57,551 nucleotides of DNA from Pseudogemmobacter bohemicus (lineage in GTDB: Bacteria > Pseudomonadota > Alphaproteobacteria > Rhodobacterales > Rhodobacteraceae). Within the stretch, counting starts at the first letter, position 1. The number at the start of each line of letters is the position of its first letter. The notes under the pieces are model-generated. The model was not told the origin of the DNA. It worked only from the letters and a program-made list of their open reading frames with translations, and made no database searches. The stretch is from NCBI RefSeq assembly GCF_003290025.1, contig NZ_QNHG01000002.1, positions 289,787 to 347,337 on the forward strand, written 5' to 3'. The translations under genes were made by a program, and so were the position numbers. Positions 38,766 through 46,108 of the stretch are shown here, piece after piece.

Positions 38766-41320
38766 GGCTTCTCATGCAAGGCTGGGTTCACCACGAAGCG
38801 CCTGGACGGGCGTCCGCCTTTGGGCGCGCCGGGGGTGGGGACAAGACGGATCAGGTCACCCACAGCCAAAGCATCGAGGGCGGGATCGAGCTCGGCCTTC
38901 GTCGCGATCCCGGAGCGGTCGAGGCGAAGCACATCGGTGGTGCTGAACGCCTCCCACCCCTGTTCGATGATCAGGGCCGCCAACTTACGCCCAGCGCGAT
39001 CTTCCTTGGCAATCGATCCATCGGCATAGGATCGGATTGCCATCGGCAGGAGGTAGGCCTCGATGAACCCAGCGGCCCGGCCAAAATGGTTAGGGCTGAT
39101 CTCGGTCACCTCGGGCGCGCCAGCCAGCCAGTCCAGAACAGCGAAGATGAGCGACAACCGCACCGCCATGCCCGGCAGCTTGCCGATGAAGGACAGCAAC
39201 AGGCCTTCGTGTTGGGCCTCCCAGTCCCGACACACCAACCGGAAGTCATTCAGGTGATCACGGGTCGGCTCCATGAAGGGGATGAACCACGGGCGCAGCT
39301 CGCCATCCTCATCGGCCACCATCGACAGCCCCACGAGGCGGCGAAGGGCGGATTCAATGAAGGCTGCATCCGGAACATGCTCGGGCCGCTTGATCGGCGC
39401 CGGGTTGGGCCAGATGGGGAGGAACCGGGCCAACAGGCCATCGTCATCGGTCTTCATCAGCAAGGTCTTCAGCTTGTCGGGCTGAATACCACCAGTGACG
39501 CCAATCGTCAGGCGATTGATCCAGACCGGATCACGCCCCATGCGCTCGACCGAGTATCCCTTTCCGCCATAGGCTTCGAGCCAGAACGGGCGGTCGCTAC
39601 CACCGGAATATCTGGACATGTTGCCCAGCCAGCCAGACAATTCATCCCGGAAAACCAGGGTGCCCCGGGGCTGTCCGGCGACGATCACTGCCAGCTTTTC
39701 CGTGGTCGCATCGGCAAGGGCATAGCGCGGCATTATCGGCTCGGGGCCGGGATCGGCTTCAGCGGGCTTCTGCGGGATGTCGTCACCGTCACGGATGGCG
39801 GCCTTCACCGCCTCTTTCCACGCGGACTCAGCCAGCTTTGCCACCTCGGCCGCCGCTCGCCATGCGGTCAGCCTGCCCTCGACCTCCTGGCGGCCCTCAC
39901 GCTCGACAACTTTCAGGGCAGCCATGACGGCATCAAGCCCCGGGCTTTTCCCGGCGCTCGGATTGCCGATGGCCATAGACCAGAGGATCGGCGGTTCAGA
40001 CCAGCCCTCCCAGGGCGCGACCCAGCGGGTGTTGCCGAGGAGCGCGCCGGTGACGCTCAGAAGCGCCGCAACGACATAGTCGGCGGGCGCTCCCTTGGAT
40101 TCCGCAGCCGTGCGTATCCAGCTGCACCACGCGGGTGGAAAGACCTGCTCAAGCGGCAGGGTGGGAGCCTCGGGCAAGATGGTGCGGAGATACCTCGGAT
40201 CAGGCGCCCCCCACACGGGCTCTGCATCCCTCCTGCCGGGGTTGTCCCCAGGCGCGGCCCTATCATCCCGGCGGTCAGCAGGCCGGGTATTGGTCAGGCG
40301 TGCTTCCTCGGCATATTCCCGAACAGCGGTAACGAAATCACCGCTCTTCTCATGGTGAACATAGAGGTCGAATGCATCTCCATAGCGATGGCCATCCGGA
40401 GTGGCGCGACCGACACCGGCCGCTGCATCGCTGGAGGAAAGGCTGACCCAGTATTCGCCAAAGTCTTTGGTGGCATAGCTGCCCGAGGTCTGCATGGGGC
40501 TGCGCCAATCACGGGAGCGCCCGGCCTGCTGATATCCATAGCGGGTGAACAGGTCCGCAATGGTGTGGGCCTGATTGAAATGATCGACCGGCTTGGTATC
40601 CGATCCTGCGGGCGCATTGCTCGGGCGGCGTTCACGCTCTTTGCGGGCAAACTCTTGGGCCGCGCGGATCTGGGCGCGATTTTCTTCCCGACGAATGACC
40701 ACAGGATTATCAGGATCCATGACAGCAGCCCGTCCGGCGTGCAGGCGGAACTCGTAGAACTCGCCCTTGTTGGGCAGATAGATCAACTGGCCAGGTCGGG
40801 CCAGCGCGCGATCCGGGATCAGCGTGCCTGCGCTCGCCGCTTCCAGAAGATCATAGAAAGCCATCATCGTGTCGCTGTAATCGGCGCCGGGGATGAAACC
40901 TTTGAGCGGGATCAGGGCGCGCCACTTCTTGTTGTCCTCAGTGGACGAGCGCGACGAATAGATCATGCACCGGGCGTCCGGCAGCACGGCATGGACGGTG
41001 TCCAAGATGTCGCTGAGCGCCAGATTGTTCTGGTCCACATCAATGGTTGCCCAGAAGAATTGCCCGTTCAAGCGCTGAGCCTCATGCGCGCGGGCATCGG
41101 AGCCATGGTAGGTCGACGGAATGAACCACCGGGCCTTGTCCTTCGGCACCGAGGGCGGGTTTTTCACCATGGCAAGGATCTGCTGCCCGTCCACGGTATT
41201 GTAGGGCTGACCGGCCAGCTTCGCGGGATTGGGACGGCCATCGCTCAGGGTCGGCACATGGGTATCGCTCTGGCCGAAGCCGCTGGCGAAGCTGAGAGCA
41301 GGTTTGGTCTGGGCATTCAT
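38762..41320 (-). CDS. Primase-polymerase / DUF3987 helicase-like replication protein
   Basis: Probable replication initiator of the island. The N-terminal part looks like an archaeo-eukaryotic primase-polymerase: D94 and D96 in WATIDVDQ form the metal site and SRSSTEDNKKWRALIPL (about 123-139) is the nucleotide-binding segment. The C-terminal half is a DUF3987-type ATPase with a P-loop GNPSAGKS (452-459) and LVFRDELSGWLG as Walker B. It has 852 residues. It lies between the AlpA-like gene and the head genes. Confidence 0.88.
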   Translation of the reverse strand: MNAQTKPALSFASGFGQSDTHVPTLSDGRPNPAKLAGQPYNTVDGQQILAMVKNPPSVPKDKARWFIPSTYHGSDARAHEAQRLNGQFFWATIDVDQNNLALSDILDTVHAVLPDARCMIYSSRSSTEDNKKWRALIPLKGFIPGADYSDTMMAFYDLLEAASAGTLIPDRALARPGQLIYLPNKGEFYEFRLHAGRAAVMDPDNPVVIRREENRAQIRAAQEFARKERERRPSNAPAGSDTKPVDHFNQAHTIADLFTRYGYQQAGRSRDWRSPMQTSGSYATKDFGEYWVSLSSSDAAAGVGRATPDGHRYGDAFDLYVHHEKSGDFVTAVREYAEEARLTNTRPADRRDDRAAPGDNPGRRDAEPVWGAPDPRYLRTILPEAPTLPLEQVFPPAWCSWIRTAAESKGAPADYVVAALLSVTGALLGNTRWVAPWEGWSEPPILWSMAIGNPSAGKSPGLDAVMAALKVVEREGRQEVEGRLTAWRAAAEVAKLAESAWKEAVKAAIRDGDDIPQKPAEADPGPEPIMPRYALADATTEKLAVIVAGQPRGTLVFRDELSGWLGNMSRYSGGSDRPFWLEAYGGKGYSVERMGRDPVWINRLTIGVTGGIQPDKLKTLLMKTDDDGLLARFLPIWPNPAPIKRPEHVPDAAFIESALRRLVGLSMVADEDGELRPWFIPFMEPTRDHLNDFRLVCRDWEAQHEGLLLSFIGKLPGMAVRLSLIFAVLDWLAGAPEVTEISPNHFGRAAGFIEAYLLPMAIRSYADGSIAKEDRAGRKLAALIIEQGWEAFSTTDVLRLDRSGIATKAELDPALDALAVGDLIRLVPTPGAPKGGRPSRRFVVNPALHEKP

Positions 41321-41323
41321 GGC

Positions 41324-41602
41324 TCACTCCTCCGAGGTCGAGTCGCGGAGCGGGCCAAGCTTGCCCTGCGCCCAATCATCAACCGCCACCCGGGGATAGA
41401 GCGGGGTGCGGTTCACCTTCTGAAAGGGCGGGCCGCCGCCACGGGTCGCCAAGGTGGCCAGCGTGGAGGGTGCCATGATGATCCCATGTGCCAGCTCCAG
41501 ATACTGGCTCACCTCGTCACGGCGAAGGCGGGGCTTGCGCAAGGCAGGCGGCAGGCTGATCGGGGTCGTTCCCGCAAGCGGGTTATTTTGCTCGATAGTC
41601 AT
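41324..41602 (-). CDS. Small helix-turn-helix protein (AlpA/excisionase-like)
   Basis: 92 residues with a probable MerR-type winged helix, LRRDEVSQYLELAHGI... to ...RVAVDDWAQGKLG, as found in AlpA and Xis proteins that activate satellite excision or transcription. The match is by pattern only. It lies three bases upstream of the primase gene in the same direction. Confidence 0.6.
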   Translation of the reverse strand: MTIEQNNPLAGTTPISLPPALRKPRLRRDEVSQYLELAHGIIMAPSTLATLATRGGGPPFQKVNRTPLYPRVAVDDWAQGKLGPLRDSTSEE

Positions 41603-41742
41603 TTGTTTCTCCGGCAGGAGGACGCTCGGGGAGGGCGCCTATTGGTGGTGCATGCCTAGAATCATGTGGTGGAGTAGTGAAAATCCAAAGAGGTTGATTT
41701 CAGTTATCCACAATTGCGCGACATAGGCAGAAACCCGGGCTC

Positions 41743-42327
41743 CTATTCGGCGTCCGGGGTATTCTCTTCTTTGAGTTCCGACACGATGCGATACAGCGGA
41801 CCATCGACGGCCTTCTTGACCGCATCGGCAAGCAGCCGGTGGTCAATGATAAGGCAATGGAAGCTCCCGTCTTCGCTCAGCCGATCCGTGATGTAATTCA
41901 GATCACCGCACCGAAAGACGCTACCATAAAAATTATCCGAAGGCGGCAGAGGGGCAACCAGATAGCGGCTGTTTTCTGCGCCGTGAACTCGGCTGAACAG
42001 GATCCGCTGCTTGATGCTTTCGGGCATTTCATCGCCCTCAAACTCAAATGCACCCTCCAGCTCTCCGAACTCCCGATGCATCGGAAGAAGCGAAAGTCCG
42101 GCGATGCTTTTGGCCATGGTGAGGCTGAAACCACTGGCAGAGAGCATCTTGATGATCATCAGCTCGACGATCCCGTTGAGATCGAAAACCGTCCAGCCAT
42201 CGCCCTGCCGTTCAGCAAGGATGCCACGGCGGCGCCAGTCACGTTGAACCGACACCGAGACGCCGGTGACTTCGGCAGCTTCCTTGGGCGAGAACTCCCG
42301 CCCGATAGTTGTGACAGTGTAACCCAT
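41743..42327 (-). CDS. MerR-like helix-turn-helix regulator
   Basis: 194 residues. The N-terminus is a MerR-type HTH (FSPKEAAEVTGVSVSVQRDWRRRGIL then GWTVFDLNGIVELMIIKML). The C-terminal domain is unrecognised. It lies between the small-gene ladder and the AlpA-like gene, where an island regulator is expected. Upstream are repeated TCACACGGTTTT sites that are probably its operator. Confidence 0.75.
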   Translation of the reverse strand: MGYTVTTIGREFSPKEAAEVTGVSVSVQRDWRRRGILAERQGDGWTVFDLNGIVELMIIKMLSASGFSLTMAKSIAGLSLLPMHREFGELEGAFEFEGDEMPESIKQRILFSRVHGAENSRYLVAPLPPSDNFYGSVFRCGDLNYITDRLSEDGSFHCLIIDHRLLADAVKKAVDGPLYRIVSELKEENTPDAE

Positions 42328-42351
42328 GTGCGCCTCCTGATCGTGAGATCA

Positions 42352-42390
42352 TCACACGGTTTTAAAAGCGTGTCAACGTCACACGGTTTT
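42352..42390. promoter_or_regulatory. Candidate operator of the MerR-like gene
   Basis: TCACACGGTTTT occurs twice in direct orientation (42352-42363 and 42379-42390). Between them AAAAGCGTGTCA makes the first copy half of a 24-base imperfect palindrome (42352-42375). It lies 25-63 bases upstream of the MerR-like start, a good place for autoregulation. Confidence 0.55.
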
Positions 42391-42408
42391 CATCACTCTG
42401 GGCGCCGG

Positions 42409-42639
42409 TCACCCCTCCCAGTCGGCATCATCGATTGGTGCCAACAGCGGCATCAGCATTGCCAGAACAGCTTGTAGGGGATGGGACTTGTAGAAGTGAT
42501 CCCGCCCAAACACGATTTCCGGGTTCCAGTCGTGATCCGACGCCAGGACCAGCGACTGGACGATCCCGATGGCCGCCATGAGATTGTCGGATGGCGTGTG
42601 CATCCGGACCTCAGTGAATTTGAAGGTGCTGTCGCTCAT
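42409..42639 (-). CDS. Small hypothetical protein, island ladder gene 4
   Basis: 76 residues, acidic, no family recognised (MSDSTFKFTEVRMHTPSDN at the start, a hydrophobic helix LQAVLAMLMPLLAP near the end). Its ATG overlaps the stop of the preceding small gene by four bases. It is the last member of the chain that begins at 43293. Confidence 0.6.
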   Translation of the reverse strand: MSDSTFKFTEVRMHTPSDNLMAAIGIVQSLVLASDHDWNPEIVFGRDHFYKSHPLQAVLAMLMPLLAPIDDADWEG

Positions 42640-42839
42640 GCCGCGGCCTCCGGGAGGTTGATGCTGTCGAGGTTGTGGTTCAGCTTCTCGGCCAGTTCAC
42701 CGGCCACTTGGATGAGCGCGGTGACAGCCGTGCCTTGGCCCCGTCCCTCGTTGTCGAGGATGGCGATGGCCTCGATCACACCGCACAGGGTGCAGGACAT
42801 GTCCTGTTGGTTCTGGATGTGCTGGCGAAGGGTGGTCAT
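42636..42839 (-). CDS. Small hypothetical protein, island ladder gene 3
   Basis: 67 residues, MTTLRQHIQNQQDMSCTLCG at the start, with a CxxC pair that may bind metal. No family recognised. Starts at 42839 with an ATGA overlap on the preceding gene; a longer frame to 42977 is only a shadow of that gene. Confidence 0.55.
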   Translation of the reverse strand: MTTLRQHIQNQQDMSCTLCGVIEAIAILDNEGRGQGTAVTALIQVAGELAEKLNHNLDSINLPEAAA

Positions 42840-43102
42840 GCCCTGTCCTCCTTCTTCCAGATGCCCAGACCGCGCGCCCTCTCGTGGGCTTCGTTGCCAT
42901 CGATGACGACTGCCTGCATTTCCTCTGCGACCTCCAGAGTGGTTGCGACACTCCCCAGCCTCACCGGATCGATGCATCCGCCTCCCCCATCGGCTTCGAG
43001 GGCGATCCTTGCCGTTCGGATCAGAGCGGCAACGACATAGGACAGATCACCGGCCCACTGCTCGGCCGGGAGACCTTTGAACATTTCGCGCCCAACGATC
43101 AT
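42836..43102 (-). CDS. Small hypothetical protein, island ladder gene 2
   Basis: 88 residues, predicted helical (DLSYVVAALIRTARIALEAD; LGSVATTLEVAEEMQAVVIDG). No family recognised. Coupled by four-base ATGA overlaps on both sides. Confidence 0.55.
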   Translation of the reverse strand: MIVGREMFKGLPAEQWAGDLSYVVAALIRTARIALEADGGGGCIDPVRLGSVATTLEVAEEMQAVVIDGNEAHERARGLGIWKKEDRA

Positions 43103-43293
43103 GCTGCGCCTCCGATCAGCTTCTCGATCTGGCGGCGGGCAGCACGGACATAAGACCGGAACTCGCGCTCGGTCTGGCTATAGCCGCCCGGCCGTTCGCT
43201 GGCGTCCAGGGCGAGGGAAAGGCAGTCATGGGCCTCAGCGAGGCGGGCAGAAGGCAAGCCGGTATCGGCTGCCGAAACGCAGGTGCGCGGCAT
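43099..43293 (-). CDS. Small hypothetical protein, island ladder gene 1
   Basis: 64 residues, helical, with a basic C-terminus (EFRSYVRAARRQIEKLIGG). No family recognised. First gene of the leftward chain. Its start lies 25 bases from the first copy of the repeated operator at 43318, facing the XRE-like gene. Confidence 0.55.
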   Translation of the reverse strand: MPRTCVSAADTGLPSARLAEAHDCLSLALDASERPGGYSQTEREFRSYVRAARRQIEKLIGGAA

Positions 43294-43317
43294 TGTCAGG
43301 ACTCCCGATAGGGGTTA

Positions 43318-43372
43318 TCAATACTAAAAGTATCATATTGAAGGTCGCGCCATGTCAATACTAAAAGTATCA
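43318..43372. promoter_or_regulatory. Pair of identical 18-base operators at a divergent switch
   Basis: TCAATACTAAAAGTATCA occurs at 43318-43335 and again at 43355-43372, 37 bases start to start. Each contains the palindrome ATACT-AAA-AGTAT. Copy 2 directly follows the ATG of the XRE-like gene and supplies its codons 2-7. Copy 1 lies between the divergent genes and includes a TATCAT that could be a -10 box. Most likely the XRE-like protein binds here and represses itself and the leftward operon. Confidence 0.75.
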
Positions 43373-43606
43373 ATAGAGCAGGTTAAGGCCGCGCGTGCGC
43401 TGCTCCGCTGGTCGCAGTCGGATATGGCCGAAGCCTCCGGGGTGTCCCTCCCGACCATCAAGAGGCTTGAGGCTGCGACTGGCGCCATAGGCGGGCGAGA
43501 GGAGACAGGAACCATGATCCAGGCTGCCCTCGAGGCTGCTGGTGTCATCTTCCTGGCCGATGGCGAAGAAGGCCCCGGTGTCCGGCTTCGCAAGGAGCAC
43601 TTCTGA
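43352..43606 (+). CDS. XRE-family helix-turn-helix regulator
   Basis: 84 residues; helix-turn-helix in VKAARALLRWSQSDMAEASGVSLPTIKRLEAATG, typical of small Cro/CI-type proteins. The gene begins inside an operator copy. Its stop shares a base with the start of the next gene (TGATG), so the two are coupled. It probably controls the island's lysogenic state or the membrane partner. Confidence 0.85.
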   Translation: MSILKVSIEQVKAARALLRWSQSDMAEASGVSLPTIKRLEAATGAIGGREETGTMIQAALEAAGVIFLADGEEGPGVRLRKEHF

Positions 43607-44472
43607 TGTTCTGGCGGCTCAAGATCCTCGTAGTTCGCCTAGCAATCGGGCTTGCGCTGAAACGCCCGACTCCGGACACCATACCGTTGTCAGGCGAGGA
43701 CCAGCTGCGCGCAAGAAACTACTGCCGGGCTTATATCGGCACAGTTCACACTGATCTTTATATTGCGGTCACTGGGCGCTCGCGTAAGGGCGTGACCGGG
43801 CTGCTTTGGAATGGCACGGCCCAAGGGGGCAATGTCTCATCACTACAGAACAAATTCCTTCCGTCGTATCCCGTTGTAATTCAAACATATTACGGCGAGG
43901 CTGAGATCCACTACAGCCCAGGGGTATTCCTGCTTAGCCATGTCGTCCCGCTGTCTTGGCTAAACCTCTATCGAGGGAGGTTCCTTCAGTGGATGTTTAA
44001 CCGAAAGCCCCTTGTGCGCCGTGAGCGCTATGATGTCCTGCGGTGGGCGTATGACCGAGGCCTTGCGCAAGGCACGACAGACATTAGCCCAGAGACCTTC
44101 CTGAAGGAAACGAGCAGCCTGCGCTGGATGCGGCACCCAAAGGGCGGCGAAACACTGCGCTACTACAGCCTCGTCTTCGAGTCCCTGCTTGGATCGGGAG
44201 ACCTTCAACGACCAGCAGGGCAGGGCTACAGGTTGGCACCTCAAGCGCTCGCGACCCTCTCCCGACTGGAGGAAGACAACCGGCGGCACAAGGACAACCT
44301 CCGCCAGCAATCCATCATGGCTGTGCTGACCTTTGCTCTCATACTGGTGGGGCTTCCTGCGGCGCTGGATGCGGGGCGAAAGCTGATCCGGCCTGAAGTG
44401 GAACAGCGCGACGAGCAGGCCGTCCAAGGCAGCACCACCGCTCCCACCCAGGAGGCACCGGCGCCTGACTGA
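43606..44472 (+). CDS. Hypothetical membrane-anchored protein coupled to the XRE regulator
   Basis: 288 residues, no family recognised. A hydrophobic N-terminal stretch (LKILVVRLAIGLAL) is followed by a large soluble region and a clear transmembrane helix near residues 240-260 (IMAVLTFALILVGLPAAL), with a short Gln/Thr/Pro-rich tail. AAGGAG lies nine bases before the ATG. It is the only longer gene on this strand in the island's left half. A superinfection exclusion or other lysogeny-expressed role is a guess. Confidence 0.65.
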   Translation: MFWRLKILVVRLAIGLALKRPTPDTIPLSGEDQLRARNYCRAYIGTVHTDLYIAVTGRSRKGVTGLLWNGTAQGGNVSSLQNKFLPSYPVVIQTYYGEAEIHYSPGVFLLSHVVPLSWLNLYRGRFLQWMFNRKPLVRRERYDVLRWAYDRGLAQGTTDISPETFLKETSSLRWMRHPKGGETLRYYSLVFESLLGSGDLQRPAGQGYRLAPQALATLSRLEEDNRRHKDNLRQQSIMAVLTFALILVGLPAALDAGRKLIRPEVEQRDEQAVQGSTTAPTQEAPAPD

Positions 44473-44475
44473 GCC

Positions 44476-44574
44476 GGTTAAAGGGGTTAAAAGGGTTAAA
44501 TCGGTTACCCCTGATGCTCGTTCAGCCCCGGCTCCCTCCCTCTCTGGTGGGTAAAATAGGTTAAAAGGGTTAAA
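44476..44574. repeat. Array of GGTTAAA heptamers (site B)
   Basis: GGTTAAA starts at 44476, 44485, 44494, 44559 and 44568, with a partial GGTTA at 44503: strict 9-base steps, about one helical turn minus 1.5 bases. It lies in the non-coding 44473-44711 gap. The same unit and spacing occur at 38.57-38.72 kb. Confidence 0.75.
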
Positions 44575-44647
44575 TGGGATTTCCCGGTAACCCTTCTAAC
44601 ACCCCCCTCCGTCATCCCGGCGAGCGATGGCCAAGGCTCGTTTCGCG

Positions 44648-44675
44648 TTGAATAAAGGCCCTCGCCCCATATTAT
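44648..44675 (+). promoter_or_regulatory. Candidate promoter for the 44712 gene
   Basis: TTGAAT (44648-44653) and TATTAT (44670-44675) with a 16-base spacer, 36 bases before the ATG. Confidence 0.4.
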
Positions 44676-44711
44676 CGAGCCAGTAAAGACCACGCCCGCC
44701 CTGGAGCCACC

Positions 44712-44990
44712 ATGACCGACGACACGCCCAACATTGTGCATTCTGGAAAGAGCCAGTCGGTGGTGGTCGACGGCCTTCGGTTCGACATCCAGATCTACAG
44801 GGGCGAGGACGAGAAGGACTGGATCCTTGAGGTGGTCGATACCGAGGGCACCAGCCACGTCTGGGAGGATCGGTTCGCCAGCGACCGGGACGCGCGCAAC
44901 GAGGCGATCCAAGACCTAGAGAAGCACGGTGCCAGGGCGTTCATGCGTGGCGATGAGGCGGGGAACGTGGTGCCGTTCCGGCGGGGATAA
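44712..44990 (+). CDS. Hypothetical acidic protein
   Basis: 92 residues, beta-rich then helical (VVVDGLRFDIQIYRGEDEKDWILEVVDTEG; ARNEAIQDLEKHG), ending in basic PFRRG. No family recognised. It has a GGAG site and its own candidate promoter, so it is probably a real cargo gene of the island. Confidence 0.6.
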   Translation: MTDDTPNIVHSGKSQSVVVDGLRFDIQIYRGEDEKDWILEVVDTEGTSHVWEDRFASDRDARNEAIQDLEKHGARAFMRGDEAGNVVPFRRG

Positions 44991-45169
44991 GGCCGCGTAA
45001 GGCATGATTCTCACAGGCGGGGGCACCACGAGACCGCACCTCTTGAGACGTGTTGCCGTTGGATGTAACAAGAGTGACACTAGATCTTGTCAGATCTCAT
45101 GCCGCTTCGCATGGTGTTGGTGCTGACGAGTCAAATGGATCACACTTTATGTATTCGCCGTGCGCTGTG

Positions 45170-45197
45170 TTGACACTTGTCAACGCTTTATTAGATA
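45170..45197 (+). promoter_or_regulatory. Promoter with the -35 box inside a palindrome
   Basis: TTGACACTTGTCAA (45170-45183) is an inverted repeat whose left arm is a consensus -35 (TTGACA). A TAGATA -10 lies at 45192-45197 after a 16-base spacer. The following gene starts at 45212. A repressor on the palindrome would block the promoter. The rest of 44991-45211 holds nothing recognisable. Confidence 0.6.
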
Positions 45198-45211
45198 AGA
45201 AGGCATAGACG

Positions 45212-45481
45212 TTGACGAGACCAAGGCACCCGAACAAGCACATTGAAGCGGCGGTATCCTACGCGGAAGAACGCGGATGGATCTACAAGGCACCCGGCAG
45301 CAGTGCGCATGTGTGGGGGCGGCTTCTCTGTGCCTTCTCGGATCGTGAGGGCTGTCGCGTGTCCGTGAACTCTACGCCTCGGGTGCCAGAACACCACGCG
45401 GCAAAAATAACCAAGGCCGTGTCGGCCTGTGAACATGAACACTGCCCAGATAAGAAAGGGGGCCCAGAAGATGATCTATGA
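45212..45481 (+). CDS. Small basic protein, candidate toxin of a two-gene module (HicA-like fold suspected)
   Basis: 89 residues from a TTG start with AAGAAGG ten bases upstream. The sequence RHPNKHIEAAVSYAEERGWIYKAPGSSAHVWGRLLC resembles small HicA-like proteins: an alpha-beta start and a G-S-x-H segment where HicA toxins have the catalytic His. It has two further cysteine-rich stretches. The toxin reading is inference from shape, size and the DNA-binding partner. It overlaps the next gene by 11 bases. Confidence 0.6.
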   Translation: MTRPRHPNKHIEAAVSYAEERGWIYKAPGSSAHVWGRLLCAFSDREGCRVSVNSTPRVPEHHAAKITKAVSACEHEHCPDKKGGPEDDL

Positions 45482-45989
45482 CTTTGCGTTTGTAGTTGAC
45501 GCTGACCCTCATGACGAGAGCTTCGAGGATCGCTTCATTGAGGCTGGTTGCGATGATGCAACCTTCTTTTTGCTGCGTGGAACTGCGACGATTAGCTTCG
45601 ACCGCGAGGCTTCCTCCTACAAGGAGGCCGTATTTTCTGCATACCAGCAGATTATTGCAACCGGGTCGCAAATCTTGCGCTTTGAACCAGATTTCCTCGT
45701 GAGTGCTACGGATATCGCTGAACGCAGTGGCCTCACGAAGGCAGCAGTCAGCCTTTACATAAAAGGGGAGCGCAAAGAGGGATTCCCTGCCCCTAATGCG
45801 CGGTTTCATTCATCTACTCCCCTTTGGGACTGGGTCAAGGTTTCCAAATGGCTTGTGGAACACAAGCATTTGCCAATGGAAGCGTATCGCGAGGCTTTGA
45901 TTTCCCGTATCATCAATGCTGGCGCACAGATCAATCAAGTGGATCCGGATTGCCAGTTTGATATTGCCGGAGCACTCGAGGCCGCTTGA
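45471..45989 (+). CDS. DNA-binding partner protein of the two-gene module
   Basis: 172 residues from the ATG at 45471 (MIYDFAFVVDADPHDESFED), which follows AAAGGGGG. The N-terminal half is an alpha-beta domain. The second half has a helix-turn-helix (VSATDIAERSGLTKAAVSLYIKGER) and a C-terminal helical part. In many such pairs the second gene is an antitoxin that also represses the operon, here possibly at the palindrome at 45170. A GTG at 45429 would give 14 more residues. Confidence 0.65.
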   Translation: MIYDFAFVVDADPHDESFEDRFIEAGCDDATFFLLRGTATISFDREASSYKEAVFSAYQQIIATGSQILRFEPDFLVSATDIAERSGLTKAAVSLYIKGERKEGFPAPNARFHSSTPLWDWVKVSKWLVEHKHLPMEAYREALISRIINAGAQINQVDPDCQFDIAGALEAA

Positions 45990-46013
45990 CCCACTACATT
46001 GTTCAAGCCGTCC

Positions 46014-46043
46014 AAAGCCCCAGATATTAATCTGGGGCTTTTT
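46014..46043. terminator. Strong bidirectional terminator
   Basis: A perfect 12-bp stem, AAAGCCCCAGAT (46014-46025) and ATCTGGGGCTTT (46030-46041), loop ATTA, T-run to 46043 on this strand and AAA on the other side. It lies between the two-gene module and the convergent integrase remnant. Confidence 0.9.
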
Positions 46044-46108
46044 GCGTCCGGAGCACTACGTCCAACATCCCTGACCAGAAATGAACGACCCGATATGTTT
46101 TCGGCGCA

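Noticed and set aside
38774-41659. A 961-codon open frame on the plus strand opposite the primase-helicase
   Set aside because: It is the antisense of a clearly recognisable protein. The frame has no family signal and no ribosome site; long antisense frames are common at this GC content.
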